This document shows, in pieces, positions 31,497 through 39,867 of a stretch of DNA of 64,000 nucleotides. The translations under genes were made by a program, and so were the position numbers. The DNA comes from Enterobacter hormaechei subsp. xiangfangensis (GTDB taxonomy: Bacteria > Pseudomonadota > Gammaproteobacteria > Enterobacterales > Enterobacteriaceae), in contig NZ_CP017183.1 in the NCBI RefSeq assembly GCF_001729785.1, positions 496,001-560,000 of the forward strand. The letters are read 5' to 3'. The notes under the pieces were generated by a model. The model had not been told where the DNA came from, made no database searches, and worked only from the letters and a program-made list of their open reading frames with translations. The first letter of the stretch is position 1. Each line of letters opens with the position of its first letter.

Positions 31497-32879
31497 ATGA
31501 CGCAATTAACCATGAAAGACAAAATTGGCTACGGGCTGGGTGACACCGCCTGCGGCTTCGTCTGGCAGGCCACGATGTTCCTGCTGGCCTATTTCTACAC
31601 CGACGTGTTCGGTCTCTCCGCGGGCATAATGGGGACGCTGTTTTTAGTCTCCCGCGTGCTCGACGCCGTGACCGACCCGCTGATGGGGCTGCTGGTAGAC
31701 CGCACCCGCACGCGGCACGGCCAGTTCCGCCCGTTCCTGCTGTGGGGCGCCATCCCGTTTGGCATCGTATGCATGCTGACCTTCTACACGCCGGACTTCT
31801 CCGCGCAGGGCAAAATCATCTACGCCTGCGCGACCTACATTCTCCTGACCCTGGTTTACACCTTCGTTAACGTCCCGTACTGCGCCATGCCGGGGGTGAT
31901 CACCGCCGACCCGAAAGAGCGCCACGCCCTTCAGTCCTGGCGTTTCTTCCTCGCCGCCGCGGGGTCGCTCGCCATCAGCGGCATTGCCCTGCCGCTGGTG
32001 AGCATCATCGGCAAGGGGAATGAGCAGGTGGGCTATTTCGGCGCCATGTGCGTGCTGGGACTGACCGGCGTGGTGCTGCTCTACGTCTGCTTCTTTACCA
32101 CCAAAGAGCGTTACACCTTTGAGGTTCAGCCGGGCTCGTCAGTGGCGAAAGACCTTAAGCTGCTGCTGGGCAACGGACAATGGCGGATCATGTGCGCGTT
32201 CAAGATGATGGCGACCTGCTCCAACGTGGTGCGCGGCGGGGCGACGCTCTACTTCGTGAAATACGTGATGGATCACCCGGAGATGGCGACGCAGTTTTTA
32301 CTCTACGGCAGCCTCGCCACCATGTTCGGCTCGCTCTGCTCGTCTCGTCTGCTGGGCCGCTTCGACCGCGTCACCGCCTTTAAGTGGATCATCGTCGCTT
32401 ACTCTCTGATTAGCCTGCTGATCTTCTTCACGCCGGCGGAGCATATTGCCCTGATTTTCGCCCTCAACATCCTCTTCCTGTTCGTCTTTAACACCACCAC
32501 GCCGCTACAGTGGCTGATGGCCTCTGACGTGGTGGATTACGAAGAAAGCCGCAGCGGACGTCGCCTCGACGGGCTGGTGTTCTCTACCTACCTGTTCAGC
32601 CTGAAGATTGGCCTGGCGATTGGCGGGGCGGTGGTGGGCTGGATCCTGGCCTGGGTGAACTACTCCGCCAGCAGCAGCGTGCAGCCGGTAGAGGTGCTGA
32701 CCACCATCAAAATTCTGTTCTGCGTGGTGCCGGTGGTGCTCTACGCGGGCATGTTCATCATGCTGTCGTTCTATAAGCTCACCGATGCCCGCGTGGAGGC
32801 CATCAGCCAGCAGCTGATCAAGCACCGCGCGGCGCAGGGCGAGGCCGTTCCCGACGCTGCGACAGCCGCATCCCATTAA
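31497..32879 (+). CDS. yagG: GPH-family sugar/xyloside transporter
   Basis: A 460-residue glycoside-pentoside-hexuronide:cation symporter with twelve predicted membrane spans. It starts MTQLTMKDKIGYGLGDTACG and has the RTRHGQFRPFLLWG cytoplasmic loop typical of MelB-type carriers. Next to a beta-xylosidase it most likely imports xylosides or xylo-oligosaccharides. It is 11 bases upstream of yagH. Confidence 0.92.
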   Translation: MTQLTMKDKIGYGLGDTACGFVWQATMFLLAYFYTDVFGLSAGIMGTLFLVSRVLDAVTDPLMGLLVDRTRTRHGQFRPFLLWGAIPFGIVCMLTFYTPDFSAQGKIIYACATYILLTLVYTFVNVPYCAMPGVITADPKERHALQSWRFFLAAAGSLAISGIALPLVSIIGKGNEQVGYFGAMCVLGLTGVVLLYVCFFTTKERYTFEVQPGSSVAKDLKLLLGNGQWRIMCAFKMMATCSNVVRGGATLYFVKYVMDHPEMATQFLLYGSLATMFGSLCSSRLLGRFDRVTAFKWIIVAYSLISLLIFFTPAEHIALIFALNILFLFVFNTTTPLQWLMASDVVDYEESRSGRRLDGLVFSTYLFSLKIGLAIGGAVVGWILAWVNYSASSSVQPVEVLTTIKILFCVVPVVLYAGMFIMLSFYKLTDARVEAISQQLIKHRAAQGEAVPDAATAASH

Positions 32880-32890
32880 CCGGAGGCACT

Positions 32891-34501
32891 ATGGAAATCA
32901 CTAACCCTATTCTGACCGGCTTCAACCCGGACCCGTCCCTGTGCCGTCAGGGCGAGGACTACTACATCGCCACCTCGACCTTCGAGTGGTTCCCCGGCGT
33001 GCGCATCTACCACTCCCGCGACCTGAAAAACTGGTCGCTGGTCAGCACCCCGCTGGACCGCGTGTCGATGCTGGACATGAAGGGCAACCCGGACTCCGGC
33101 GGCATCTGGGCGCCGTGCCTGAGCTACGCCGACGGCAAATTCTGGCTGCTCTACACCGACGTGAAGATTGTCGACTCGCCGTGGAAAAACGGCCGTAACT
33201 TCCTTGTCACTGCGCCCTCCATTGAGGGACCGTGGAGCGAGCCGATCCCGATGGGCAACGGCGGGTTTGACCCGTCCCTGTTCCACGACGACAATGGCCG
33301 CAAATATTACCTCTACCGCCCGTGGGGGCCGCGCCACCACAGCAACCCGCACAACACCATCGTGATGCAGGAGTTTGATCCGCAGACCGGGACGCTCTCG
33401 CCCGAGCGCAAAACCCTGTTTACCGGCACGCCGCTCTGCTACACCGAAGGGGCGCACCTTTATCGGCACGCGGGATGGTACTACCTGATGGTGGCCGAAG
33501 GGGGCACCAGCTACGAGCACGCCGTCGTGGTACTGCGTTCCAAAAATATCGACGGGCCGTACGAGCTGCACCCGGACGTAACGATGATGACCAGCTGGCA
33601 CCTGCCGGAGAACCCGCTGCAAAAGAGCGGCCACGGCTCGCTGCTGCAGACCCACACCGGGGAATGGTATATGGCCTACCTCACCAGCCGCCCGCTCCGC
33701 CTGCCCGGCGTGCCGCTGCTGGCCACCAGCGGGCGCGGCTACTGTCCGCTGGGCCGCGAGACCGGTATCGCCCGCATTGAATGGCGCGACGGCTGGCCGT
33801 ACGTGGAAGGCGGCAAGCACGCGCAACTGACCGTGAAAGGCCCGCAGGTGGCGGAGCAGCCCGCAGCCGTTCAGGGCAGCTGGCGGGACGATTTCGACGC
33901 CAGTTCGCTCGACCCGGAGCTGCAGACCCTGCGCATCCCATTCGACGACACCCTCGGCTCGCTCACTGCGCGGCCGGGCTACTTACGGCTCTACGGCAAC
34001 GACTCGCTCAACTCCACCTTTACCCAGTCGACCGTGGCGCGCCGCTGGCAGCACTTCGCCTTCCGCTCAGAAACGCGGATGCAGTTCTCGCCGGTCCACT
34101 TCCAGCAGAGCGCGGGGCTGACCTGCTACTACAACAGCAAAAACTGGAGCTACTGCTTTGTGGACTACGAGGAGGGGCAGGGCAGAACCATCAAGGTGAT
34201 CCAGCTCGACCACAACGTGCCGTCATGGCCGCTGCACGAGCAGCCGATTCCGGTGCCGGAGAGTGCGGAGAGCGTCTGGCTGCGCGTGGACGTGGATAAG
34301 CTGGTCTACCGCTACAGCTACTCGTTCGACGGCGAGACGTGGCACGCCGTGCCGGTCACGTATGAGGCGTGGAAGCTATCGGACGACTACATTGGCGGGC
34401 GCGGCTTCTTCACCGGCGCGTTTGTGGGGCTGCACTGCGAGGACATCAGCGGAGACGGCTGCCACGCGGACTTCGACTACTTCACCTACGAGCCGGTTTA
34501 A
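32891..34501 (+). CDS. yagH: GH43 beta-xylosidase
   Basis: A 536-residue cytoplasmic enzyme with an N-terminal five-bladed GH43 propeller and a C-terminal beta-sandwich domain (about 325-536). The general-base Asp is in GFNPDPSLCR, the second acidic residue near GGFDPSLFHDDNG and the general-acid Glu in CYTEGAHLY. It releases xylose from short xylosides. Near-identical in layout to E. coli YagH (XynB). Confidence 0.93.
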   Translation: MEITNPILTGFNPDPSLCRQGEDYYIATSTFEWFPGVRIYHSRDLKNWSLVSTPLDRVSMLDMKGNPDSGGIWAPCLSYADGKFWLLYTDVKIVDSPWKNGRNFLVTAPSIEGPWSEPIPMGNGGFDPSLFHDDNGRKYYLYRPWGPRHHSNPHNTIVMQEFDPQTGTLSPERKTLFTGTPLCYTEGAHLYRHAGWYYLMVAEGGTSYEHAVVVLRSKNIDGPYELHPDVTMMTSWHLPENPLQKSGHGSLLQTHTGEWYMAYLTSRPLRLPGVPLLATSGRGYCPLGRETGIARIEWRDGWPYVEGGKHAQLTVKGPQVAEQPAAVQGSWRDDFDASSLDPELQTLRIPFDDTLGSLTARPGYLRLYGNDSLNSTFTQSTVARRWQHFAFRSETRMQFSPVHFQQSAGLTCYYNSKNWSYCFVDYEEGQGRTIKVIQLDHNVPSWPLHEQPIPVPESAESVWLRVDVDKLVYRYSYSFDGETWHAVPVTYEAWKLSDDYIGGRGFFTGAFVGLHCEDISGDGCHADFDYFTYEPV

Positions 34502-34505
34502 CGGC

Positions 34506-35264
34506 TCAGGCCGGGTAGCCCAGCGCGCGTGAGAGCTGGAGCCCGGCCTGCTGAAGCTGCTCGCGGAAATCAGCCAGCTCTGCGTCGTCCACGCGGGAGG
34601 TCAGCGTCGACAGGCTCAGGGCGGCAATCACGCGGGATTCGTGGTTCCACACCGGCACCGCCACGCAGCGCACGCCCTGCTCGTTCTCTTCGCTATCCAG
34701 GGCGTAACCTTGCTCGCGGGTCTGCGCCAGGGCGCTTATTAAGGCTTCACGAGAGGCGAGGGTGGAAGGGGTATAGGTGGTGTACTGATAGCCCTCCAGC
34801 AGGGCGTTCAGCTCGGCCTCGCCCAGCCAGGCAATCAACACCTTGCCGATGGCGGTGGCGTGAACCGGCAGGCGGCGGCCAATGCGCGAATAGGCGATGG
34901 CGGCCAGCTTGCCTTCAATCTTCTCGATATAAACCCCTTCACGCCCGTCCAGGATCCCCAGATGGGTAGTCTGCCCGGTCCGCCGGGACAGCTCCGTCAG
35001 CCAGCCTTTCGCCTTCTGGCGAATATCGATGGAGCCCACGACAAAATGCCCGCGCTCGACCAGCTTCATGCCGAGGCGATATTTGCCGTTCTCCGGGTTC
35101 TGATCGATATAGCCGTGAAGCTGGAGTGTTTTCAGCAGCGAGTGGAGGGTACTCTTGCTCAGCCCCATCAGTTTGCTGATGTCGGTGATCTTAAGCTCGG
35201 TGGCCTGCTCGTTGAACAGGTCGAGGATCTGCAACGCACGTTCAACAGACTGAATAATCGGCAT
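34506..35264 (-). CDS. xynR: IclR-family repressor XynR
   Basis: A 252-residue IclR-family protein, nearly identical to E. coli YagI/XynR. The winged helix is at about 5-65 (LKITDISKLMGLSKSTLHSL) and the effector domain ends in RALGYPA. The start at 35264 (MPIIQSVERALQ) is chosen by alignment; an in-frame extension upstream runs through repeat sequence and is rejected. It converges on yagH, with the stop codons 4 bases apart. Probable target: the palindrome upstream of yagE. Confidence 0.93.
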   Translation of the reverse strand: MPIIQSVERALQILDLFNEQATELKITDISKLMGLSKSTLHSLLKTLQLHGYIDQNPENGKYRLGMKLVERGHFVVGSIDIRQKAKGWLTELSRRTGQTTHLGILDGREGVYIEKIEGKLAAIAYSRIGRRLPVHATAIGKVLIAWLGEAELNALLEGYQYTTYTPSTLASREALISALAQTREQGYALDSEENEQGVRCVAVPVWNHESRVIAALSLSTLTSRVDDAELADFREQLQQAGLQLSRALGYPA

Positions 35265-35345
35265 AATGCTGGCATGTCCACGCTGGAATGAAGGCGAAAA
35301 CGTACCTTTTTCGGGGTGAAAAATCAATGAAATGGAGCCGGTGTT

Positions 35346-35404
35346 CTCCCTCTCCCCGTGGGAGAGGGCCGGGGTGAGGGCATCAGGCCGCAGCGCCATC
35401 CGGC
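35346..35404. repeat. Half-copy of the palindromic repeat (copy 6) plus partial REP unit
   Basis: CCCTCTCCCCGTGGGAGAGG then GCCGGGGTGAGGG is one arm only (35346-35380). It is followed by GGCCGCAGCGCCATCCGGC, a partial REP unit. It lies upstream of xynR. Confidence 0.75.
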
Positions 35405-35439
35405 AACAAAGGCGGCTACATTATTGTTAGCGGGGGACA

Positions 35440-35874
35440 TCAATTATTATCCCGAGCGGCGACAGACTGGATTTTCCAGACCCCATCTTCTTTAACCATG
35501 CAATCAATGACTGTGTGCTGGGTCTTTTTGCCAAACGTGATATTCACGTTTACACAGACCGGGTCTGAATCATACGAATCAATAGCCACATTCTCAGCCC
35601 AGTCCTCGCCGATATATTGCGATTTCATAAAAAAATCAGCCTCGTAAAATTCAGCGTCGGCATAACGGGGATCGTCTGCATGACGTAATTTTTTCATGGT
35701 ACTGGCCGTAACGAACTCATCGATTTCATTTCCCTGTTGGATGGGATAACGATCGTTGTTCACTTGTTTGACGTACCAGCGATTGAATTCAAGGGCGCGC
35801 TGCATCGGTATCTGAAAATCTTCGGCCCCCAATGCGGCTGTGCTGAATAACACAAGAAAAATGAGTTTATTCAT
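35440..35874 (-). CDS. Periplasmic DUF3828-like protein; possible orphan immunity protein
   Basis: A 144-residue protein with a signal peptide (about 1-16, LFSTAALG) and a mature part rich in Asp/Tyr that ends WKIQSVAARDNN. The repeated pattern of a DUF3828 domain (IDEFVTASTMKKL ... DYxDSDPVCVNV ... DGVWKI) is recognisable. The start codon overlaps the stop of the preceding 59-codon frame by ATGA, which implies translational coupling. Because that frame looks like the front of a peptidoglycan amidase, a periplasmic immunity role is plausible. Other DUF3828 proteins have no established function. Confidence 0.65.
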   Translation of the reverse strand: MNKLIFLVLFSTAALGAEDFQIPMQRALEFNRWYVKQVNNDRYPIQQGNEIDEFVTASTMKKLRHADDPRYADAEFYEADFFMKSQYIGEDWAENVAIDSYDSDPVCVNVNITFGKKTQHTVIDCMVKEDGVWKIQSVAARDNN

Positions 35875-36050
35875 TTTAATAATGCCTGTATAAGGTTATT
35901 GCTGGCTGGAGTTGGCGATAGGTTTGCCCCTTCGATTTTAAGCCCTCCGGCTCGAATGGTGGCGGCGATTGCTCGAGCGCAATCGTGTCCAGTATGGGTT
36001 AGTGCGTGGCTACGGGCGTATGACACAGCTTCATGCTTATTCCATGACAT
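35871..36050 (-). pseudogene. Truncated N-terminus of a probable peptidoglycan amidase effector
   Basis: A 59-residue frame with an AAGGA ribosome site. It begins MSWNKHEAVSYARSHALTHT and continues GHDCARAIAATIRAGGL. This resembles the start of NlpC/P60- or CHAP-like amidases delivered by T6SS, where the nucleophile Cys lies in a (S/H)xxCAxxVxxAIxxGG motif; here Cys24. Intact enzymes are about 130-170 residues with a later catalytic His, which is missing. The frame stops at ATGA, overlapping the next gene. An internal deletion of a former effector gene is the simplest explanation. A genuine short peptide is the alternative. Confidence 0.5.
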
Positions 36051-36270
36051 GAATAATCCTTATTAACGAAATGCAGCAATAAGGAAATATTACGCCGCTA
36101 ATATACGGTGTTTTGTAATTGATAATGATCTGATATTAACCATTATCTACTCAGTAAATAATGGTCAATAAAAATATAAATATCTATTATGGTTAATGCC
36201 TATCTGAGAAAGTGTCAGTAAAATGAATTTTTCTGCCCGACGATAACGCTGTTGTCGTTTTTAGTGTTTT
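36051..36270. other. AT-rich intergenic stretch upstream of the amidase remnant
   Basis: About 220 bases, strongly AT-rich, with repeated TAATATAC/ATTATC words and no gene. It probably holds the promoter for the remnant and its partner on the minus strand. No specific regulator site was recognised. Confidence 0.5.
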
Positions 36271-36305
36271 CTCCCTCTCCCCGTGGGAGAGGGCCGGGGT
36301 GAGGG
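36271..36305. repeat. Half-copy of the palindromic repeat (copy 7) after argI
   Basis: CCCTCTCCCCGTGGGAGAGG plus GCCGGGGTGAGGG, one arm only, matches the 35346-35380 half-copy base for base over this core. It lies 18 bases beyond the argI stop. Confidence 0.85.
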
Positions 36306-36323
36306 CACCAGACCGCAGAGGAG

Positions 36324-37331
36324 TCAATCACTCCCAAGCGTCGCCACCATCACCGCCTTAATCGTATGCATCCGGTTTTCCGCCTGGTCGAACACGATGC
36401 TTGCCGCCGACTCGAACACCTCGTCCGTCACCTCCATCCCGCCGTGCAGATCGAACTCCTTCGCCATCTGCTTCCCAAGCGTGGTCTGGTCGTCATGGAA
36501 CGCCGGCAGACAGTGCAGGAACTTCACGTTCGGGTTGCCGGTGAGCGCCATCATCTGCGCGTTCACCTGATACCCGCGCAGCAGCGCAATACGCTCCGCC
36601 CACTTCTCTTTGGCTTCGCCCATCGACACCCAGACGTCGGTATAGATAAAGTCCGCGCCCTTCACGCCCGCCGCCACGTCTTCCGTCAGGGTGATTTTCC
36701 CGCCGTGCTTTTCCGCCAGCGCGCTGCACTCCGCCACCAGGCTCTCTTCCGGCCAGCAGGCCTTCGGCGCCACCAGACGCAGATCCAGTCCGGTCAGCGC
36801 CGCCGCTTCCAGCATCGAGTTGCCCATGTTGTTGCGCGCGTCGCCCGCGTAGACCAGCGTCATCTCGTTAAACGCCTTGCCCGGCAGGTGCTCCTGCATG
36901 GTCAGCAGGTCCGCCAGCAGCTGCGTCGGGTGGAACTCGTTGGTCAGCCCGTTCCACACCGGCACGCCCGCATACTGCGCCAGCGTTTCGACCACTTCCT
37001 GGCCGTGGCCGCGATACTGAATGCCGTCATACATCCGCCCCAGCACGCGCGCGGTGTCCTTAATTGACTCTTTATGTCCAATCTGGCTGCCGCTCGGCCC
37101 TAAATACGTGACGCGCGCGCCCTGGTCAAATGCGGCAACTTCGAAAGAGCATCGTGTACGGGTTGAGTCTTTTTCGAAGATGAGCGCGATGTTTTTACCG
37201 GTAAGCTTTTGTACTTCCTTGCCATTTTTTTTATCGGCTTTGAGCTGTGCGGCAAGGGTCAGCAGTGAAGTGAACTGTGCAGGGGTAAAGTCGAGCAATT
37301 TCAGAAAGTGTTTCTTGTACAGATCAGACAT
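36324..37331 (-). CDS. argI: Anabolic ornithine carbamoyltransferase
   Basis: A 335-residue enzyme that makes citrulline from ornithine and carbamoyl phosphate in arginine synthesis. STRTRCSFE binds carbamoyl phosphate and HCLPAFHDD carries the catalytic Cys. The operator contains two consecutive ARG boxes, which identifies it as the repressible biosynthetic copy, in contrast to arcB. Flanked by rraB as in E. coli. Confidence 0.95.
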   Translation of the reverse strand: MSDLYKKHFLKLLDFTPAQFTSLLTLAAQLKADKKNGKEVQKLTGKNIALIFEKDSTRTRCSFEVAAFDQGARVTYLGPSGSQIGHKESIKDTARVLGRMYDGIQYRGHGQEVVETLAQYAGVPVWNGLTNEFHPTQLLADLLTMQEHLPGKAFNEMTLVYAGDARNNMGNSMLEAAALTGLDLRLVAPKACWPEESLVAECSALAEKHGGKITLTEDVAAGVKGADFIYTDVWVSMGEAKEKWAERIALLRGYQVNAQMMALTGNPNVKFLHCLPAFHDDQTTLGKQMAKEFDLHGGMEVTDEVFESAASIVFDQAENRMHTIKAVMVATLGSD

Positions 37332-37358
37332 TTTATCCTCACATGGCGAACGCCACTT

Positions 37359-37397
37359 ATTGAATTAAAATTCACTTTATATGTGTAATTATTCATT
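37359..37397 (-). promoter_or_regulatory. Two ARG boxes of argI
   Basis: Box 1, ATTGAATTAAAATTCACT (37359-37376), contains perfect TGAAT-N4-ATTCA arms. Box 2, TATGTGTAATTATTCATT (37380-37397), is the weaker partner. They are 18 bp each and separated by 3 bp, the geometry required by the ArgR hexamer. They lie 28-66 bases upstream of the argI start and should cover its promoter. Confidence 0.9.
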
Positions 37398-37495
37398 TGC
37401 AACCCCGTTTCACAAATCTTTCCAACAAAGGTGGAGGCAAACCCGTCCGTGTGTGAAAATAGAAGTATCTGCCGCACTTTAAAGAGGATTGAGCC

Positions 37496-37921
37496 ATGGC
37501 AAACCCGGAATTACTGGAAGAGCAACGCGAAGAGACGCGTCTGATTATTGAAGAGCTGCTGGAAGACGGTAGCGATCCGGACGCGCTGTACACCATCGAG
37601 CACCATTTCTCTGCGGATGATTTCGACGCGCTGGAAAAAATGGCCGTGGAAGCCTTCAAGCTGGGTTACGAAGTGACCGAGCCGGAAGAGCTGGAAGTGG
37701 AAGAGGGCGACACCGTCATCTGCTGCGACATCCTGAGCGAAGGCGCGCTGAAGGCGGAGCTGATCGACGCGCAGGTAGAACAGCTGATGAACCTGGCCGA
37801 GAAGTTTGACGTGGAATACGACGGCTGGGGAACCTACTTCGAAGATCCGAACGGTGAAGACGGCGAAGAAGGCGACGACGAAGATTACGTCGACGAAGAC
37901 GACGACGGCGTGCGTCACTAA
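37496..37921 (+). CDS. rraB: Regulator of RNase E activity B
   Basis: A 141-residue, very acidic protein (C-terminus [18 protein letters not shown]), almost identical to E. coli RraB. It binds RNase E and changes degradosome composition and mRNA turnover. It is divergent from argI, as in E. coli. Confidence 0.97.
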   Translation: MANPELLEEQREETRLIIEELLEDGSDPDALYTIEHHFSADDFDALEKMAVEAFKLGYEVTEPEELEVEEGDTVICCDILSEGALKAELIDAQVEQLMNLAEKFDVEYDGWGTYFEDPNGEDGEEGDDEDYVDEDDDGVRH

Positions 37922-37930
37922 GCGTTTCAG

Positions 37931-37955
37931 GCGGTGGCGCGCGCCACCGCTTTTT
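37931..37955 (+). terminator. rraB terminator
   Basis: GCGGTGGC-GCGC-GCCACCGC followed by TTTTT forms a strong stem of eight base pairs ten bases after the rraB stop. The miaE start follows at once, so miaE may depend on read-through or a promoter inside rraB. Confidence 0.9.
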
Positions 37956-37967
37956 CAAGGCAGAACC

Positions 37968-38726
37968 ATGGATTACCCGCAGATACTCGCCCCCGTACTC
38001 AACTTCCTCCAGTGCCCGACCCCGCAAGCATGGATTGATAAAGCCCGCGACCCGGCGAACCTGCCGCTGCTGCTCACCGACCACATGGTGTGCGAGCTCA
38101 AGGCCGCCCAGACCGCGCTGTTACTCGTGCGTAAATACGTCGCCGACGAAAGCGGTGCCGACGCGCTGCTCGACTGGCTCAAACCCTACGAACAGTTCAC
38201 CTTCCGCGACGGCCCGGAGCCGGACTTCATCGCCCTGCACAGGCAGATTGGCAAAAGCGTGATGCCCAAAACCGACGACCCGTGGGGCCAGGCGCTCATC
38301 GACAGCATGGTGCTGCTGATTAAAGAGGAGTTGCACCACTTCTGGCAGGTGCGCGAGGCGATGCTGGCCCGCGACATTCCGTACGTCAAAATCACCGCCA
38401 GCCGCTACGCCAAAGGGATGCTGAAAGAAGTGCGCACCCACGAACCGCTGACGCTGATCGACAAGCTTATCTGCGGCGCCTACATCGAGGCCCGCTCCTG
38501 CGAACGCTTCGCCGCGCTGGCCCCGTTCCTCGACGACGACCTGCAGAAGTTCTATCTCTCGCTGCTGCGCTCGGAAGCACGCCATTATCAGGACTACCTG
38601 ACGCTAGCCCAGCAGGTGAGCGACGACGATATCTCACCGCGCATACAGCTTTTTGGCGAAATTGAAGCCACACTTATCTCGACACCGGACAACGAGTTTC
38701 GCTTCCACAGCGGCGTGCCGGTGTAA
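37968..38726 (+). CDS. miaE: tRNA 2-methylthio-N6-isopentenyladenosine hydroxylase
   Basis: A 252-residue ferritin-like di-iron monooxygenase that hydroxylates the ms2i6A37 side chain of tRNA. Iron-ligand segments are visible as KEELHHFWQV and SEARHYQDYL. The ATG at 37968 is taken because the upstream in-frame sequence overlaps rraB in a different frame. miaE is present in Salmonella and Enterobacter but absent from E. coli K-12, which helps place the organism. Confidence 0.93.
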   Translation: MDYPQILAPVLNFLQCPTPQAWIDKARDPANLPLLLTDHMVCELKAAQTALLLVRKYVADESGADALLDWLKPYEQFTFRDGPEPDFIALHRQIGKSVMPKTDDPWGQALIDSMVLLIKEELHHFWQVREAMLARDIPYVKITASRYAKGMLKEVRTHEPLTLIDKLICGAYIEARSCERFAALAPFLDDDLQKFYLSLLRSEARHYQDYLTLAQQVSDDDISPRIQLFGEIEATLISTPDNEFRFHSGVPV

Positions 38727-38756
38727 ACCGGCATAACTCAAGGATAAGGATGCGAG

Positions 38757-39479
38757 ATGAATAAAACGTGGACCCGTATTGTGATTGTCGTCATTGCGGC
38801 TGCCGCCGTGGCGTTCTGGGTGTTTTTCGACAGGCAGCGCGCCCCGGAACGGCAGATGGATAACGCCCTTAACGCGATGCCCGCCTGGCAGGTGATTAAG
38901 GAGCAGGAGCCCGCGCTGCATCAGCGCATCCTCGACCAGATGGCCGCCCTGCAAAAAGCGGGCGAGCCGGAGCAGCAGATTATCGACACCATCCAGCCGC
39001 AGATCCTGCATCTGCAGATGTCGCGCCTGCAAAACGCCCCGGACGCCAACGTGGTGAACTACATGACCATCAACATGGAGCAGACTGCCGCCATCCAGAA
39101 GGTGAGCGACGACGCCTGCTTCCGCTTCCTCTACCCGATGGTGAAGGGCGGCGTGAACCCGATGCGCATGCTGGATAAAGACCTGATGGCGCGGCGCATG
39201 CAGGCCGACGCCGACATGATGCGCGCGGCCTACGGCAAAAACCGCCACACCGTGACCCCGGCCGAACGCGAGGCGGCTGTCGAAGATGTCCGGCCGATTA
39301 TGAAGGCACTTGCCGATAAGTACGGCGAGGACATCCAGCTGCTGCAGATGCCGGAGAAGGCGGCGGGCAAAGAGAAGCTCTCCTGCGATATGGTGCAGGA
39401 GATGTGGGCCAAGGTGCTGGCGCTGCCGGAGCAGAAGGCGGCGAGGGTGATTCGGCTTGCGGTGTCTGAGCTGGAATGA
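38757..39479 (+). CDS. Membrane-anchored protein of unknown function
   Basis: A 240-residue protein with a single N-terminal membrane anchor (about 7-24, IVIVVIAAAAVAFWVFF) and a long helical, Met/Gln-rich domain that should face the periplasm. The segments DDACFRFLYPMVKGGVNP and a late Cys suggest a possible disulphide. It follows miaE by 30 bases and may share its transcript. Homologues in this position have sometimes been mislabelled topoisomerase; nothing in the sequence supports that. Confidence 0.75.
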   Translation: MNKTWTRIVIVVIAAAAVAFWVFFDRQRAPERQMDNALNAMPAWQVIKEQEPALHQRILDQMAALQKAGEPEQQIIDTIQPQILHLQMSRLQNAPDANVVNYMTINMEQTAAIQKVSDDACFRFLYPMVKGGVNPMRMLDKDLMARRMQADADMMRAAYGKNRHTVTPAEREAAVEDVRPIMKALADKYGEDIQLLQMPEKAAGKEKLSCDMVQEMWAKVLALPEQKAARVIRLAVSELE

Positions 39480-39529
39480 CGGTAGCGCTGGTTTTTTGGG
39501 CACTTAGCGCGGGTTTAGCGCGTCGTCGC

Positions 39530-39557
39530 TTGCATGGCGGCGCGCGACAGGTATAAT
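39530..39557 (+). promoter_or_regulatory. leuX promoter
   Basis: TTGCAT (39530-39535) and TATAAT (39552-39557) are separated by 16 bp, with transcription predicted to start near 39564, about 20 bases before the tRNA. Confidence 0.75.
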
Positions 39558-39584
39558 CCACAACGTTTCCGCATCCCCTTCAGT

Positions 39585-39669
39585 GCCGAAGTGGCGAAAT
39601 CGGTAGACGCAGTTGATTCAAAATCAACCGTAGAAATACGTGCCGGTTCGAGTCCGGCCTTCGGCACCA
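39585..39669 (+). tRNA. leuX: tRNA-Leu (anticodon CAA), genomic island integration site
   Basis: An 85-base class II tRNA with a seven-base acceptor stem (GCCGAAG/CTTCGGC), a long variable arm, T-loop GGTTCGAGTCC and an encoded CCA end. The anticodon loop in GATTCAAAATC gives CAA. The sequence matches E. coli leuX. Its 3' end is a classic attB for P4-type integrases, and an integrase gene lies just downstream, so 39640-39669 is the likely attL. Confidence 0.97.
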
Positions 39670-39682
39670 TCGGAACATCAAT

Positions 39683-39707
39683 AGACGTCAATGGACGTCT
39701 TTTTTTG
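39683..39707 (+). terminator. leuX terminator
   Basis: AGACGTC-AATG-GACGTCT followed by seven T, 13 bases after the CCA end. Confidence 0.9.
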
Positions 39708-39750
39708 TGCCTGAAATCCAGTATCCGCAAGGCTTTCCTCGCTTTTTCAC

Positions 39751-39812
39751 TCAACCTAAGTCAACCTGATTCAATCTACATCAACTTACTGATGCGGGTA
39801 CAACTGCGGGTA
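39751..39812. repeat. Four 10-bp iterons and a heptamer pair upstream of the integrase
   Basis: TCAACCTAAG, TCAACCTGAT, TCAATCTACA and TCAACTTACT follow each other with exact 10-base phasing (39751-39790), one per helical turn. Just after them GCGGGTA occurs twice, 12 bases apart (39794-39800, 39806-39812). The position between attL and int suggests arm-type integrase or AlpA/excisionase binding. Confidence 0.7.
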
Positions 39813-39867
39813 TATTCCGGTTCGATAATGTTTGTACCCACACAGAACCCTTGAAAGGATACTCATC

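Noticed and set aside
37496..37921. Antisense acidic/basic frames opposite rraB and other GC-rich genes
   Set aside because: Long open frames opposite rraB, mgtA, nrdD and others arise from codon bias in GC-rich genes and show no ribosome sites or family matches.
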